Shown: positions 25,917 to 36,055 of the stretch, piece by piece
How positions within the stretch are numbered: position 1 is the first letter of the stretch
Layout: every line of letters starts with the position of its first letter
Source of the DNA: Eubacterium sp. AF22-9
GTDB lineage: Bacteria; Bacillota; Clostridia; Lachnospirales; Lachnospiraceae
Direction: 5' to 3'
Length of the DNA stretch: 59,685 nucleotides
NCBI GenBank assembly: GCA_003458705.1
Contig: QRVH01000014.1
Coordinates: 1-59,685 of the forward strand
The notes under the pieces: model-generated
The model's input: only the letters and a program-made list of their open reading frames with translations
Told to the model about the DNA's origin: nothing
Databases searched by the model: none
Position numbers and translations under genes: made by a program

Positions 25917-27199
25917 CACGAGTTACCTCCCAATAATAATTTAGCAAGCCCCTGTTCATTAATAACCTCAATATCATTAGGAACATTCTGTCCCGATGTA
26001 GTGTATGAAAGAGGAGCATCTGTATATAGTTTCATGTTAAGCATATTCCCAAGACAACATGTTTCATCAAGCTTGGTAAATATCAGTGACCAGTTATCAA
26101 TATGCTTATACTTGTCCGCAATATTCTTAAGGTCTTTATATTTAGTAGTAACACTGAGTGTAAGATATATTTCAAAATCAAACTCATCTGCTCTCGCCTC
26201 AACCTTAGATATAAGTTTTTCCAATTCCTCCATCTGTTCGTCAGACTTATGGGATCTTCCTGCTGTATCAACAAGTATAAGTTCATAATTTTTAAATTCA
26301 TTAAGACATTCATCCATCTCATCTGGGGAATATGCCACATTTACCGGGCAGTCTATAATTGATGCATATGTATTAAGCTGTTCTACTGCCGCAATTCTGT
26401 AAGTATCAGATGTAATAAATGCAACCTTTGTTTCCTTTTCAAGCTTAAAACGTGATGCTATCTTGGCTATAGTTGTAGTCTTTCCAACACCTGTAGGGCC
26501 TATAAAAAAAATAACCTTTGGCTTTTCTCCCAGCGAAATAGTTTTAGGTTCTCCAAGCTTAAGTATAATCTTCTGGTATACAGCCGCAAGTATACTGTCA
26601 ATGTTCGACTCCTTCTTCAGAGAGGACTCAATATCTGCTATTATTTCATCAGCATATTTTGAATCCACTTCATTATCAACCATTTTCTTACATATGAGCT
26701 GCAAAAACTTATAGTTAGCATTCTCGCGCTCTTTTACTATCTGCTTGCCGGAATCTGCTGCCGTATCGCTGCCTTTCGTATCCTGATGATGTACCTCATT
26801 CTTTTTATTAGCCGTAGCAGATGTTATCTGGTTTTCCAGCAGAGAATGTAATGAATCAAGCTTCTTTTCAATATTGGCAGCATTGCCATTAACATCTATC
26901 TTTTCATCTGCAACAAGATTAATAACCGACTTGGAATCTGTAATATTCTTCATATTACCAGAAGCATTATCAGCTGCATTTTTATTATTAAAAGTAGGCT
27001 TCTTGTTGTTAATACCATTAATAAATTCTTTTTCTTCCAGTGCTGCTGTAACTTCAACAGCATCCTTCTTAAATAAACGGAATATTCCTCTCTGTTTTAA
27101 TGTCTTGACATTAAGTACAACTGCCCCGCTTCCTAACTCTTCCTTTGCCTTTAATATAGCTTCTGTCTCTGTATCTGCCTGAAATTTCTTAACTATCAT
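25916..27199 (-). CDS. flhF: flagellar biosynthesis GTPase FlhF
   Basis: This SRP-type GTPase targets flagellar basal body assembly to its site. The 427 aa begin with the basic domain (FQADTETEAILKAKEELGSGAVVLNVK), then a low-complexity Asn/Lys-rich linker (~65-150). An N domain and the G domain follow, with GPTGVGKTTTIAKIA (G1), DTAGRSHK (G3) and FTKLDETCCLG (G4). The start is two bases after the flhA stop. It is paired with flhG downstream. Confidence 0.96.
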   Translation of the reverse strand: MIVKKFQADTETEAILKAKEELGSGAVVLNVKTLKQRGIFRLFKKDAVEVTAALEEKEFINGINNKKPTFNNKNAADNASGNMKNITDSKSVINLVADEKIDVNGNAANIEKKLDSLHSLLENQITSATANKKNEVHHQDTKGSDTAADSGKQIVKERENANYKFLQLICKKMVDNEVDSKYADEIIADIESSLKKESNIDSILAAVYQKIILKLGEPKTISLGEKPKVIFFIGPTGVGKTTTIAKIASRFKLEKETKVAFITSDTYRIAAVEQLNTYASIIDCPVNVAYSPDEMDECLNEFKNYELILVDTAGRSHKSDEQMEELEKLISKVEARADEFDFEIYLTLSVTTKYKDLKNIADKYKHIDNWSLIFTKLDETCCLGNMLNMKLYTDAPLSYTTSGQNVPNDIEVINEQGLAKLLLGGNS

Positions 27200-29239
27200 T
27201 TACGCTGTCACCATCCCAACTGATTGTAATTCAACATTTGATTCAACTTCATTATATGAAATCACAATAATGTCTTTATAATAGTCCTTTGCAAGATTTC
27301 TGAAATACATTCTTACAATAGGCGATGTAATAACTATAGGATTCTTTCCCATATCTTCTAATTTCTTAAGTTCGTTTCCAAGAGATTCAATTATCTTCTT
27401 GCTTCTCTCCGGATCAAGTGATAAATACGAACCCTGCTCTGTATTCTTGACCGAATTCATAATTTCCTGTTCAATCGATGGATCAACAGTAACAACATTT
27501 GTCATTTCACCGACTGGGAAATACTTGCTTGAAATAGCTCTCTTCAATGCCTGTCTTACATATTCAGTCAGTATGTCAGGATCTCTTGTAACAGCTGCAT
27601 GGTCTGCCAATGTTTCAAATATTGTAACAAGATCCCTTATAGATATTCCTTCCTCTAAGAGATTCTGAAGTACTTTCTGTATCTCACCAACTCCCATAAG
27701 CTTAGGAACAAGCTCATCAATAAGAGTTGTATTGTTATCTTTAATATTATTAATAAGATTCTGCACATCCTGTCTTGTAAGAAGTTCTGCTATATGCTGT
27801 CTTATAACTTCTGTAAGATGTGTTGCTATAATTGATGGTGGATCAACAACCGTATATCCAAGCGATTCCGCCCTTTCTCTCTGGCTCTCAGTTATCCATA
27901 TAGCCGGAAGATGAAAAGATGGTTCAAATGTAGGTATACCCGTTATCTCTTCTTCAACATATCCAGGATTCATAGCCATATAATGGTCGAAAAGTATCTC
28001 ACCTTCACTGACCTGGATACCTTTGATTTTAATTACATACTGGTTAGGATTAAGCTGGATGTTATCTCTAAGTCTTATAATAGGCACAACTGCGCCAAGT
28101 TCCAGAGCAATCTGTCTTCTTATCATAACAACTCTGTCTAACAGATCACCACCCTGATTAACATCTGCCAATGGAATTATTCCATATCCGAATTCCAGTT
28201 CAATCGGATCAACATTAAGTAAAGAAACAACATTTTCCGGTTTTCTTATCTCAGAAGCTTCTGTTTCTTCCTGTTCAGCACTCTCTTCTATCGCAGTTTC
28301 TCCAGCCTTAGTGCTGAGTCTTCTGCTGCAAATTATAAGTGCTGCACCCAATGGAATAAAAATATACCATGGAAGAGGTGTTGCTACTCCCAAAAGTATA
28401 AGTGCAGCACCAACCATAAGAAGTACCCTGTCCATTGAGAAAAGCTGTCCGACAATCTCATCTCCAAGCTCACCATCACTTGAAGCCTTAGTAACAAGAA
28501 TACCTGTTGCTAAAGAAATAAGAAGCGAAGGCATCTGTGAACACAAACCATCACCAATTGTAAGGATAGTATACTTAGATAAAGCATCATTAATTGACAA
28601 TCCGCCGTACACCATACCCATAACGATACCGCCAACAAGGTTGATACCAGTAATTATAAGACCGGCTGTAGCATCTCCCTTAACATACTTGGTAGCACCA
28701 TCCATAGAACCGAAGAAACTGTTTTCCTGCTGCAGCTTCTTTCTTCTCTCTGCAGCTTCCTTATCAGTAATAGCACCTGTATTAAGGTCTGAATCAATAG
28801 CCATCTGTTTACCAGCCATGGCATCAAGTGTAAATCTTGCTGTTACCTCAGCAACTCGCTCAGAACCCTTATTAATAACAACAAACTGGATAATAATAAG
28901 AATTATGAATATGATAATACCAATTACAAGATTACCGCCACCTACGAATTTACCAAATGTATCAACAACCTTACCTGCATTACCATTCTTTAATATAAGC
29001 TTGGTTGAAGATACATTAAGAGAAATTCTGAAGATAGTTGTAAACAACAGCATAGTAGGGAAAGATGCCATATCCAAAACTTCCTTGGCAAATAATGAAT
29101 TAAAAAGTACGACAAGAGCGACCATCATGTTAATCGCAAGTAAAATATCAAGTAGCCATGACGGAATTGAAATAATGAAGAATAAAACCGCTGCTAGAAG
29201 GTATATTCCGATAAACAGGTCATTTTTCTTGATCTTCAT
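27200..29239 (-). CDS. flhA: flagellar export apparatus protein FlhA
   Basis: FlhA is the large gate and cargo-docking subunit of the flagellar type III export machine. The 679 aa have about eight N-terminal membrane helices with the FHIPEP-family signature region (TKLILKNGNAGKVVDTFGKF, VEVTARF-like AEVTARFTLDAMAGKQM) and a cytoplasmic C-terminal half with VIDPPSIIATHLTEVIR-like and NPGYVEEEI segments. AAGGAGA lies upstream of ATG 29239. It lies between flhB and flhF, as in B. subtilis. Confidence 0.97.
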   Translation of the reverse strand: MKIKKNDLFIGIYLLAAVLFFIISIPSWLLDILLAINMMVALVVLFNSLFAKEVLDMASFPTMLLFTTIFRISLNVSSTKLILKNGNAGKVVDTFGKFVGGGNLVIGIIIFIILIIIQFVVINKGSERVAEVTARFTLDAMAGKQMAIDSDLNTGAITDKEAAERRKKLQQENSFFGSMDGATKYVKGDATAGLIITGINLVGGIVMGMVYGGLSINDALSKYTILTIGDGLCSQMPSLLISLATGILVTKASSDGELGDEIVGQLFSMDRVLLMVGAALILLGVATPLPWYIFIPLGAALIICSRRLSTKAGETAIEESAEQEETEASEIRKPENVVSLLNVDPIELEFGYGIIPLADVNQGGDLLDRVVMIRRQIALELGAVVPIIRLRDNIQLNPNQYVIKIKGIQVSEGEILFDHYMAMNPGYVEEEITGIPTFEPSFHLPAIWITESQRERAESLGYTVVDPPSIIATHLTEVIRQHIAELLTRQDVQNLINNIKDNNTTLIDELVPKLMGVGEIQKVLQNLLEEGISIRDLVTIFETLADHAAVTRDPDILTEYVRQALKRAISSKYFPVGEMTNVVTVDPSIEQEIMNSVKNTEQGSYLSLDPERSKKIIESLGNELKKLEDMGKNPIVITSPIVRMYFRNLAKDYYKDIIVISYNEVESNVELQSVGMVTA

Positions 29240-29295
29240 TATTTCTCTCCTTTCAATTTAGTCATTATTCTATATCATATCACATATTTCGACTA

Positions 29296-30413
29296 TTATC
29301 TATTATTTGCGCGTAAAACAGATGCAAGAATTTCTGCGACTGCATAATACAGTTCCGGAGGTATCTCTGTACCTATATCAACATTATGATATAAAATTCT
29401 CGCTAACGGCTTATTTTCAACAATTGCGATATTATACTCTTTAGCTTTATCTTTTATCTGGAAAGCCAGATAATCCGCACCCTTTGCAATAACTACAGGT
29501 GCTCTTCCCTCATCAGGTTCATACTTTAACGCAACCGCAAAATGTGTCGGGTTGGTAATAACAACATCTGCTTCCGGAAGCTGCTGCATCATTCTCCTTC
29601 TTGAAATTTCCTGCATTTTACGTCTTATCTGACCTTTAACCTGAGGATCTCCTTCTGCATTCTTGAATTCATCCTTGACTTCCTGCTTAGTCATCATGTT
29701 ATCATTTTTAAACTTATGTCTCTGATACAAAAGGTCAACAAATCCGACCACAAGAAACACCGCGCTTATCTGGATTCCCAGATTAATAATTATATTACCA
29801 ACTGTAGACAGTGCTGTATAAAGTGTAACATCATAAAAGGTAAGAAGAATATTCATGTTCTTCTTTACACAGTTATACACCATAACAATAATAATTGACA
29901 TCATTGCTATGGCCTTCAGCAGCTCAAAAAGCTGTCTGACAGAAAAAATTCTTTTAAATCCATTCAGTGGATTAATCTTGCTTGCTTTAGGAGCAAGCGG
30001 TTTGGCAGTGACCATCCACCTCTGCTGTAATGCATTTCCAAGTATAGCAATAATTACTGCTACAATAAGAATTGGCACAACTACATTTAAAATAATAGTA
30101 AATGACTGTCTCACAATACTTGCAGCCATATTAATAGTCAGTCCTCTGGAACTGTCACTGACAACCTTTCCCATAAGCCCATATATAGTCTTAAATGAAT
30201 CTATAAGTTTGGTTCCAAGACTGCTACATAAACTTTAAGAATTATAAATAACGCCATAAGTGATACAGCAGTTATAATTTCTTTGCTTTTGGCAACCTGA
30301 CCTTCTTTTCTTACATCATCCAGCTTTTTACTGGTTGCCGGCTCAGTTTTTTCACCTCCAGGCCCGTCTTTAGCGAACAACTGGAGATTCATATAAAGTA
30401 ATGTATCCTGCAC
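29296..30413 (-). CDS. flhB: flagellar export switch protein FlhB, frameshifted
   Basis: FlhB controls the substrate switch from hook to filament export. The N-terminal piece (LQLFAKDGPGGEKTEPATSKKLDD) and the rest (membrane helices, then the autocleavage site NPTH in ITNPTHFAVALKY) are in different frames. Near 30221 the minus strand GTAGCAGTCTTGG lacks one A. GTAGCAAGTCTTGG restores VASLGTKLIDSFKTIYGLMGKVV across the gap. The start may be GTG 30413, overlapping the fliR stop, or ATG 30392. With one base restored it would be about 370 aa, a normal length. It is probably a consensus error rather than a motility mutation. Confidence 0.92.
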
Positions 30414-31186
30414 TAGCTCATACCCCTTACTAACATCGCAAACATTCTTTCAATCTCATCCAGAATAAAATTAGACACTGAAGGAAGCATTGAAATCGTA
30501 AATAGTATAACAAATATACCAACAAAAATCTTTAGCTGCATACCAACAACAAACATATTCATCTGCGGTGAAACCTTTGCAAGAATAGCCAGTACACAGT
30601 TAAGCATAAGTATAGTTGCAAATACGGGCAGTGCTATTCTGAATCCAATAACAAAAAAATCAGACATAAATCCGATTATCCCGGTATAAATACCAGCACC
30701 GAATTTTACACCACCAATAGGAATAACCCTGTAAGTCTCTATAATCGCTGAAACAAGATACTGGTGCATTCCCGATATAATAAGCAGCAGCATCATCATA
30801 TAATAATAGAAATTGCCCATAATTCCTACCTGTATTCTGGTTGTCGGATCATAAAGCTGTGCCATTGAAATACCAATATCCATGTCTATTATTTTTCCAG
30901 AGAACATAATAATCTGGACGCAGAAAGATGATACTACGCCAAGAAGGATTCCAACTATAACCTCCTGGACAACAATAATAGCATATTCTATCATTCCGTT
31001 ATACTCTACTGACATATCAGGGAATAATGAATATACCATAATCGCAAGACAGAATGAGAATCCAATCTTTACCCTGTTAGGTACATTTGCCATATTAAAA
31101 AAAGGCGCAGCAAATACAAAAGATGCCAGCCTTATTAATATCAAAACAAATAGTTCAAATTGTGCTAAAGCAAAAGTAAAATTCAT
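30413..31186 (-). CDS. fliR: flagellar export apparatus protein FliR
   Basis: This is a core membrane subunit of the export gate with FliP and FliQ. It is very hydrophobic, with family blocks FVFAAPFFNMANVPNRVKIG, SVEYNGMI and DMDIGISMAQLYDP. I chose ATG 31186 (MNFTFALAQFE, 257 aa), ten bases from an AGGT, over TTG 31195 which would leave no spacing. The stop overlaps a possible GTG start of flhB. Confidence 0.95.
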   Translation of the reverse strand: MNFTFALAQFELFVLILIRLASFVFAAPFFNMANVPNRVKIGFSFCLAIMVYSLFPDMSVEYNGMIEYAIIVVQEVIVGILLGVVSSFCVQIIMFSGKIIDMDIGISMAQLYDPTTRIQVGIMGNFYYYMMMLLLIISGMHQYLVSAIIETYRVIPIGGVKFGAGIYTGIIGFMSDFFVIGFRIALPVFATILMLNCVLAILAKVSPQMNMFVVGMQLKIFVGIFVILFTISMLPSVSNFILDEIERMFAMLVRGMS

Positions 31187-31204
31187 AACACACAATACCT
31201 GCCA

Positions 31205-31471
31205 TCAAACATACTGACTAAAGCTACTCCAAAGCATCTGCATAAATGAAACTATCTCATTAAGCAGCCAGTTTCCCATAATCATAAGCGCAATCATAAT
31301 AGCAATAAGCTTGGGAACGAAAGTAAGTGTCTGTTCCTGAATTGAAGTGAGAGTCTGAAACAAACTGATTATAAGTCCCACTATCATAGAAACAAGCAAA
31401 AGAGGTACAGATGTCTTGACTATAACCCATATTGTCTGTCGTGCAATTGTCACAACCTGTCCAGCATCCAT
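31205..31471 (-). CDS. fliQ: flagellar export apparatus protein FliQ
   Basis: FliQ has 88 aa and two membrane hairpins, typical length. Conserved features include VPLLLVSMIVGLIISLFQTLTSIQEQTL, the family signature that packs around the FliP ring. GGAGGAG lies upstream of ATG 31471. It lies between fliP and fliR. Confidence 0.95.
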   Translation of the reverse strand: MDAGQVVTIARQTIWVIVKTSVPLLLVSMIVGLIISLFQTLTSIQEQTLTFVPKLIAIMIALMIMGNWLLNEIVSFMQMLWSSFSQYV

Positions 31472-31488
31472 GTCATTCTCCTCCTATC

Positions 31489-32292
31489 TTACTTAAATGT
31501 CGTTATAAGATTACCAATTATAAGATTCCATCCGTCTGCCATAACAAAAAGCAGAATCTTAAACGGCGCCGAAATCGTAGTCGGCGGCAGCATCATCATA
31601 CCCATTGACATAAGTGTTGAAGATACGACCATATCAATGATAATAAACGGTATATAAATAAGAAATCCTATAATAAATGCAATTCTTAATTCACTTATAA
31701 TAAACGACGGTACAAGTACTGTCATAGAAATATCGTCTTCAGATGTAACAGAACCTTCCTCATATCCTGCTATCTTAAAAAAAGTATCAAGATCCTTAGT
31801 AGATGTCTGCTTTAACATAAATGTTTTTAAAGGCTTAACGCCTGTTTCATACGCTTCTTCTACCGATATCTCATTATTAGACAACGGTTTTAAAGCACTG
31901 TTATAAATCTCTGTAAATGTAGGTGACATTACAAAAAAGGTCAAAAATAAAGACAGACCTATGATAACCTGATTAGGTGGCACCGTCTGCGTTCCTATAG
32001 CTGCTCTTGTAAAGTGCAGAACTATAACAATTCGCGTAAACGATGTAAGCATAATAAGAATAGATGGTGCCAATGATATAACTGTAAGCACCAGAAGCAT
32101 CTGTAAAACACTGGCCATATCATTACCATCGCCTGTAGATATACCAATATTAATCAGGCTGTTTCCTGAAGTACTGTCTGTATCTGCCGCCATTACCCTG
32201 TATGTAAACATTGTAATAACTGCAAAAAATACTCCTACACCTAATGATATTACCGCTAATGCCTTTCTGTGCTTTCCAATCCACCGTAACAT
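31489..32292 (-). CDS. fliP: flagellar export apparatus protein FliP
   Basis: FliP forms the pore core of the export gate. An N-terminal signal or anchor segment (~12-33) is followed by the FliP signature: LQMLLVLTVISLAPSILIML, TRIVIVLHFTRAAIGTQTVPPNQ, GLSLFLTFFVMSP. Then comes the C-terminal hydrophobic region with MVVSSTLMSMGMMMLPP. The length is 267 aa, normal for the family. It follows the fliO-like gene by 21 bp. Confidence 0.97.
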   Translation of the reverse strand: MLRWIGKHRKALAVISLGVGVFFAVITMFTYRVMAADTDSTSGNSLINIGISTGDGNDMASVLQMLLVLTVISLAPSILIMLTSFTRIVIVLHFTRAAIGTQTVPPNQVIIGLSLFLTFFVMSPTFTEIYNSALKPLSNNEISVEEAYETGVKPLKTFMLKQTSTKDLDTFFKIAGYEEGSVTSEDDISMTVLVPSFIISELRIAFIIGFLIYIPFIIIDMVVSSTLMSMGMMMLPPTTISAPFKILLFVMADGWNLIIGNLITTFK

Positions 32293-32313
32293 AAACTTTC
32301 TATCCCTGCCTAA

Positions 32314-32685
32314 CTAATTATCCGGTTTGTCTTTCTTAAACTTCTCAAGTATTGTCTTAAAACCTTCGGTATTAATCATTCTTGATTCTGACGAATATGT
32401 CAGTTCATCTTCATTAACCTCGCATAAGAAGGTCATAGTATCTTTGCAGACTGCAACAGCAAAACACTTGCTGCCAATCTTAACAATCTGAATATACTTT
32501 GAATTAGTCACCCTCATAGTCTCAAGTATCTGGATGTTACTGCCTGCCATTTTATTCTTCTGCATATTGCCAGCCCATCTCGTAGCAAAATATGTAAGTG
32601 CTAATACAAATATAAAAACAACGAGAAGCGTAAGCAACTGCGCAAACGCTTCCCATCTACTATTCAATCCTGCTAAAATAAACAT
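32314..32685 (-). CDS. fliO: flagellar biosynthetic protein FliO/FliZ
   Basis: The 123-aa protein has one membrane helix (~14-35) and a cytoplasmic beta domain (IQILETMRVTNSKYIQIVKIGSK, FAVAVCKDTMTFL). The layout matches FliO (FliZ in B. subtilis), which helps FliP assemble. Position right before fliP and after cheY supports this. Sequence conservation in the family is low, so the assignment leans on synteny. Confidence 0.85.
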   Translation of the reverse strand: MFILAGLNSRWEAFAQLLTLLVVFIFVLALTYFATRWAGNMQKNKMAGSNIQILETMRVTNSKYIQIVKIGSKCFAVAVCKDTMTFLCEVNEDELTYSSESRMINTEGFKTILEKFKKDKPDN

Positions 32686-32687
32686 TA

Positions 32688-33050
32688 TTATCCAACAACT
32701 TTCTGAACAGCCTCAATAACACGGTCAGCCTGAAATGGCTTAACGATAAAGTCCTTAGCACCAGACTGTATAGATTCAATAACCATTGCCTGCTGTCCCA
32801 TTGCAGAACACATAATAACTGATGCTGAAGGATCTGATGCCTTAATCTTCTTAAGAGCCTCAATACCATCCATCTCTGGCATTGTTATATCCATAAGTAC
32901 AAGATCTGGCTTTAATTCAGCATACTTTTCTACTGCCTTTGCACCATTCTCTGCTTCACCTGCAACATTGTATCCATTCTTTGTGAGAATATCCTTAATC
33001 ATCATTCTCATGAATGCAGCATCATCACAAATCAAAATATTCTTCGCCAT
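32688..33050 (-). CDS. cheY: chemotaxis response regulator CheY
   Basis: This is a single receiver domain (120 aa) that, when phosphorylated by CheA, binds the FliM/FliY switch. Acidic pocket D9/D10, phospho-acceptor D54 (LVLMDITMPEMDG), S82 and K104 (FIVKPF) are all present. TAGGAG precedes ATG 33050. It has a 113-bp upstream gap from fliY that contains a TATAAT (33101-33106) without a clear -35, so an internal promoter is possible. Confidence 0.96.
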   Translation of the reverse strand: MAKNILICDDAAFMRMMIKDILTKNGYNVAGEAENGAKAVEKYAELKPDLVLMDITMPEMDGIEALKKIKASDPSASVIMCSAMGQQAMVIESIQSGAKDFIVKPFQADRVIEAVQKVVG

Positions 33051-33100
33051 AAATTTCTCCTATCCGAAAAAAAATTTTTTCACAAAAATCATTCTAGTGT

Positions 33101-33106
33101 ATTATA
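33101..33106 (-). promoter_or_regulatory. possible -10 upstream of cheY
   Basis: The minus strand reads TATAAT 51 bp before the cheY start, in the largest gap of the second flagellar unit. A -35 at standard spacing is not convincing (TTGTAA occurs 12 bp and also 30 bp upstream). Low confidence. Confidence 0.3.
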
Positions 33107-33163
33107 CAACAAATATTACAATTTTCCTACTGCTTTTTACAATTTTTAGAAAGTTGTAATAAT

Positions 33164-34491
33164 TTATTTGATAATCTCTGTTATACGAACACCAAAACTC
33201 TCCTCAATAACAACTACTTCGCCCTTGGCAACATACTTTCCATTAACAAGAACATCCACAGATTCTCCTGCAATCTTATTAAGTTCAACGATTGTTCCTG
33301 GTGCAAATTCAAGGATATCCTTGATTGATTTGGTAGTTCTTCCAAGTTCTACAGTTACCTCAAGAGGTACATCCTTAATCAGTTCAATGTTTTCCTTCTG
33401 TGAAAGAGGATTAACATCTGTAGCAAAAGGCTGGAATGCTGCTGGCGCAACATTAACATCCTGTGGCTGTGCATAACCTTGCATTGGCATTCCCTGCATC
33501 GGCATTGCCTGTTGTCCCATCATGCCCTGCATTGGCATTCCGTATCCATATGGCATGCCCTGCATTGGCATTCCCTGTTGTGGCATTCCCTGTTGTGGCA
33601 TTCCCTGTTGTGGCATTCCCTGTCCCATCATATCGGGCTGTTGCATGCCCATATCAGGCTGCTGTACCGGCTGGGTCTGTGGTTGTGGTGCCGGTTGTTG
33701 TACAGGTGCCTGCGACGCCGCTGGCTGAGCCTGTGGCTGCGATGCTGGCTGGGAATTAGCGCTGTCATCAGATGATGGCATAAACATATTCAATAATTCC
33801 TGTGCAAACTCTTTAGGATATAACTGCATAATCTCACTATCAATAAGGTCACCAATCTGCATTTTAAATGCTACCTTAACGAAAGGTTTATTAAGAAATG
33901 CAGGCATTCCCTCATCTAACTCATTATAAGTTTCTACAAGATTTGCAACCGGAGGACTTATGTCTATCTTTCTGTTAAACATTGACGACATAGATGTTGC
34001 TGCAGAACCCATCATCTGATTCATAGCTTCACCTATTGCACTCAGATGTAACTCTGAAAGCGGTTCATCCGGATTAGCAGTTCCTGTGCCTCCCATCATA
34101 AGATCTGTAATAATCTTAACATCATTTTCCTTAAGATAAGTACATTATTTCCAGCAAGACCTTCTTTATATGAAATCTGCATCATAACACATGGTCTGTC
34201 ATATTCCCTTGATAAATCATCCCATGTTGCAACCTCAACCTTTGGAGTTGTAATATTAACTTTCTGAGAAAGAAGCGAACTAAGTGTTGTAGCTGCTGTT
34301 CCCATGCTTATATTAGATATTTCTCCAACAGCATCTTTTTCTGATTCTGTAAGAGTAAAGCTGTCTTCTGCTGAGTTGTTATCCGGTGTGTCAGTCACAG
34401 TAGCTGTACCTGTTGATTCAGCATCATCTCCTCCTGACCCCATTCCACTAAGAAGTGCATTTATCTCGTCCTGGGATAACATTCCATCCAT
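33164..34491 (-). CDS. fliY: flagellar motor switch phosphatase FliY, frameshifted
   Basis: FliY is the rotor switch protein and CheY-P phosphatase of Gram-positive bacteria. It begins with a FliM-like CheY-binding peptide (LSQDEINALLSGM). CheC-type phosphatase domains follow (AVGEISNISMGTA; LSAIGEAMNQMMGSA), then a long Met/Gln/Pro/Gly linker and a C-terminal FliN domain (VTVELGRTTKSIKDILEFAPGTIVEL). The two parts are out of frame at ~34131: CTTAAGGAAAATG should be CTTAAAGGAAAATG, giving LILKENDVKIITDLMMGG. So one A is missing, probably a consensus error. The length would be about 440 aa. Confidence 0.92.
33567..33623 (-). repeat. 15-bp tandem repeat inside fliY
   Basis: Three perfect and one partial copies of a 15-bp unit (plus strand GGCATTCCCTGTTGT) encode GMPQQ pentapeptides. 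They are flanked by looser GMPMQ copies out to about 33480. Such repeats slip easily, so copy number may vary between strains. Confidence 0.9.
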
Positions 34492-34493
34492 TC

Positions 34494-35477
34494 TTATTCA
34501 CTCTCCTCTCTAATTACTTCTGTAACTCTTACTGCATATTTATCTTCGTAATATCCCGGAAGAGCCTTAAACTTTTTAATATTTCCAACAAACACTTCCA
34601 GTTCCTGATCGACTTTTTTATCAATCCTTATTATATCGCCAATCTGAAGATTCACAAAGTCTGAAACACTGATTTTAGATGTTCCCAGCACTGCCTTTAC
34701 CGGAATCATTGCCTTATCAATAACAGTCTCAATTGCATCTTCATATGTATTAGTATCTTTCTCCTGCATATTAGAAAACCAGTATTTAGTGTTCAGCTTG
34801 TCCATTACAGGTTCCAATGTAGCAAATGGAAGACATATATTCACAAGGCCCTCAACTTCACCAATCTTTAAATTAATCGTCACTATAGCAATTGTCTCAC
34901 TCGGTGAGATAATCTGGGCAAATTGTGAATTAGTTTCAATTCTTTCCAGTCTCGGATTAACCTTAACAACATTCTCCCACGGTTCCTGCATAAGATTAAC
35001 ACAGACCGTAAATATTCTTTCCAATATAGAAAGCTCTATTTCTGAAAAATCTCTTTCTTTATCAAGTGAATTACCTGCACCACCAAGCAGTCTGTCAACA
35101 ATGGCAAATCCAAGATTTGAAGCCATTTCCATAATTATATTGCCTGACAGTGGCTGCATTCCTACAACTCCAAGCAATACAGGATTGGAAAGTGCATTAG
35201 AAAATTCTGAATATATAACAACTTCTGAGTTGACAACATCAACACTCACCGATTTTCTAAGGTAAGCAGGAAGATTAGTTGCCAGAAGTCTTCCAAAATG
35301 TTCAAATATAATCTCAAGAGTTCTTAAATGTTCTTTAGAAAACTTGGAAGGTCTTGCAAAGTCATAATTCTTAACCTGCTTTTCCTCCGTATTCTTCATT
35401 TCATCAACATCTAATTCTCCGCTGCTGAGAGCTTTCAAGAGGTTATCAATTTCACTCTGTGAAAGAACCTCTCCCAT
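34494..35477 (-). CDS. fliM: flagellar motor switch protein FliM
   Basis: FliM is the C-ring protein that receives CheY-P and sets rotation direction. It has an N-terminal CheY-binding helix (VLSQSEIDNLLKAL), a middle CheC-like domain (FEHFGRLLATNLPAYLRKSV, GGAGNSLDKERDFSEIE) and a C-terminal FliN-like SpoA domain. I chose ATG 35477 (327 aa) because AAAGGAGGTGA lies upstream. The in-frame GTG at 35486 falls inside that site. It is two bases from fliY. Confidence 0.96.
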   Translation of the reverse strand: MGEVLSQSEIDNLLKALSSGELDVDEMKNTEEKQVKNYDFARPSKFSKEHLRTLEIIFEHFGRLLATNLPAYLRKSVSVDVVNSEVVIYSEFSNALSNPVLLGVVGMQPLSGNIIMEMASNLGFAIVDRLLGGAGNSLDKERDFSEIELSILERIFTVCVNLMQEPWENVVKVNPRLERIETNSQFAQIISPSETIAIVTINLKIGEVEGLVNICLPFATLEPVMDKLNTKYWFSNMQEKDTNTYEDAIETVIDKAMIPVKAVLGTSKISVSDFVNLQIGDIIRIDKKVDQELEVFVGNIKKFKALPGYYEDKYAVRVTEVIREESE

Positions 35478-35516
35478 CTTCCTCACCTCCTTTAGTATTC
35501 ATTATATATATCATCA

Positions 35517-36041
35517 TTACTGAATAACCATATTAACAAGAACAGATTCAATAGTTTCTGTCTTAAATAATTCCTGTAACTCTTTGAGAAGGTCAGCCTC
35601 TATAGTAGCCTTACTGGCACTGATTGTACTGTATGTATACTTGTTAGCCTCATTAGTAACCTTGTTAACAATTACCTTCATTCCATTATCTATTGAAGTT
35701 GATACTGTACTGTAATCCTTCGCCTTAGAATTAAGACCTATAGATACTGTAAGTACAGCATATCTTGTCTTTCCATTATCTACAAACGAAACAATAATAT
35801 CCGTGCTGTCATTATTCTTTACATCAACATATTTGATATCTTCTATGCCCACGCTTCCAGTTCCTGATGTGCTGTTAGTAAGCCCACCACCGGCATCTAA
35901 ATCAATAATTTCAGCAACCTTGGTAATTAAAGAATTCGTCTTTTTATTAGTAGATACAAGTGAAAATGTGAGTAACACAGTAAGTATAAGATTAACCAAT
36001 ACAAGTGCGAGTGTTATCACATTAAGCATACTCTTTTTCAT
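35517..36041 (-). CDS. fliL: flagellar basal body-associated protein FliL-like
   Basis: The 174-aa protein has one N-terminal membrane helix (~7-29) and an extracellular domain (VSIGLNSKAKDYSTVSTSIDNG, then LLKELQELFKTETIE). This matches FliL, which sits around the stator and supports torque. It lies between motB and fliM, in place of the usual fliL before fliM. Sequence similarity is weak, so the call leans on layout and position. Confidence 0.85.
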   Translation of the reverse strand: MKKSMLNVITLALVLVNLILTVLLTFSLVSTNKKTNSLITKVAEIIDLDAGGGLTNSTSGTGSVGIEDIKYVDVKNNDSTDIIVSFVDNGKTRYAVLTVSIGLNSKAKDYSTVSTSIDNGMKVIVNKVTNEANKYTYSTISASKATIEADLLKELQELFKTETIESVLVNMVIQ

Positions 36042-36055
36042 GAGTTATCCTCCTG

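Noticed and set aside
33463-33775. Plus-strand repetitive ORFs opposite the fliY linker
   Set aside because: They arise from the reverse of the GMPQQ repeats; no ribosome binding site, and all three frames are open because of the repeat.
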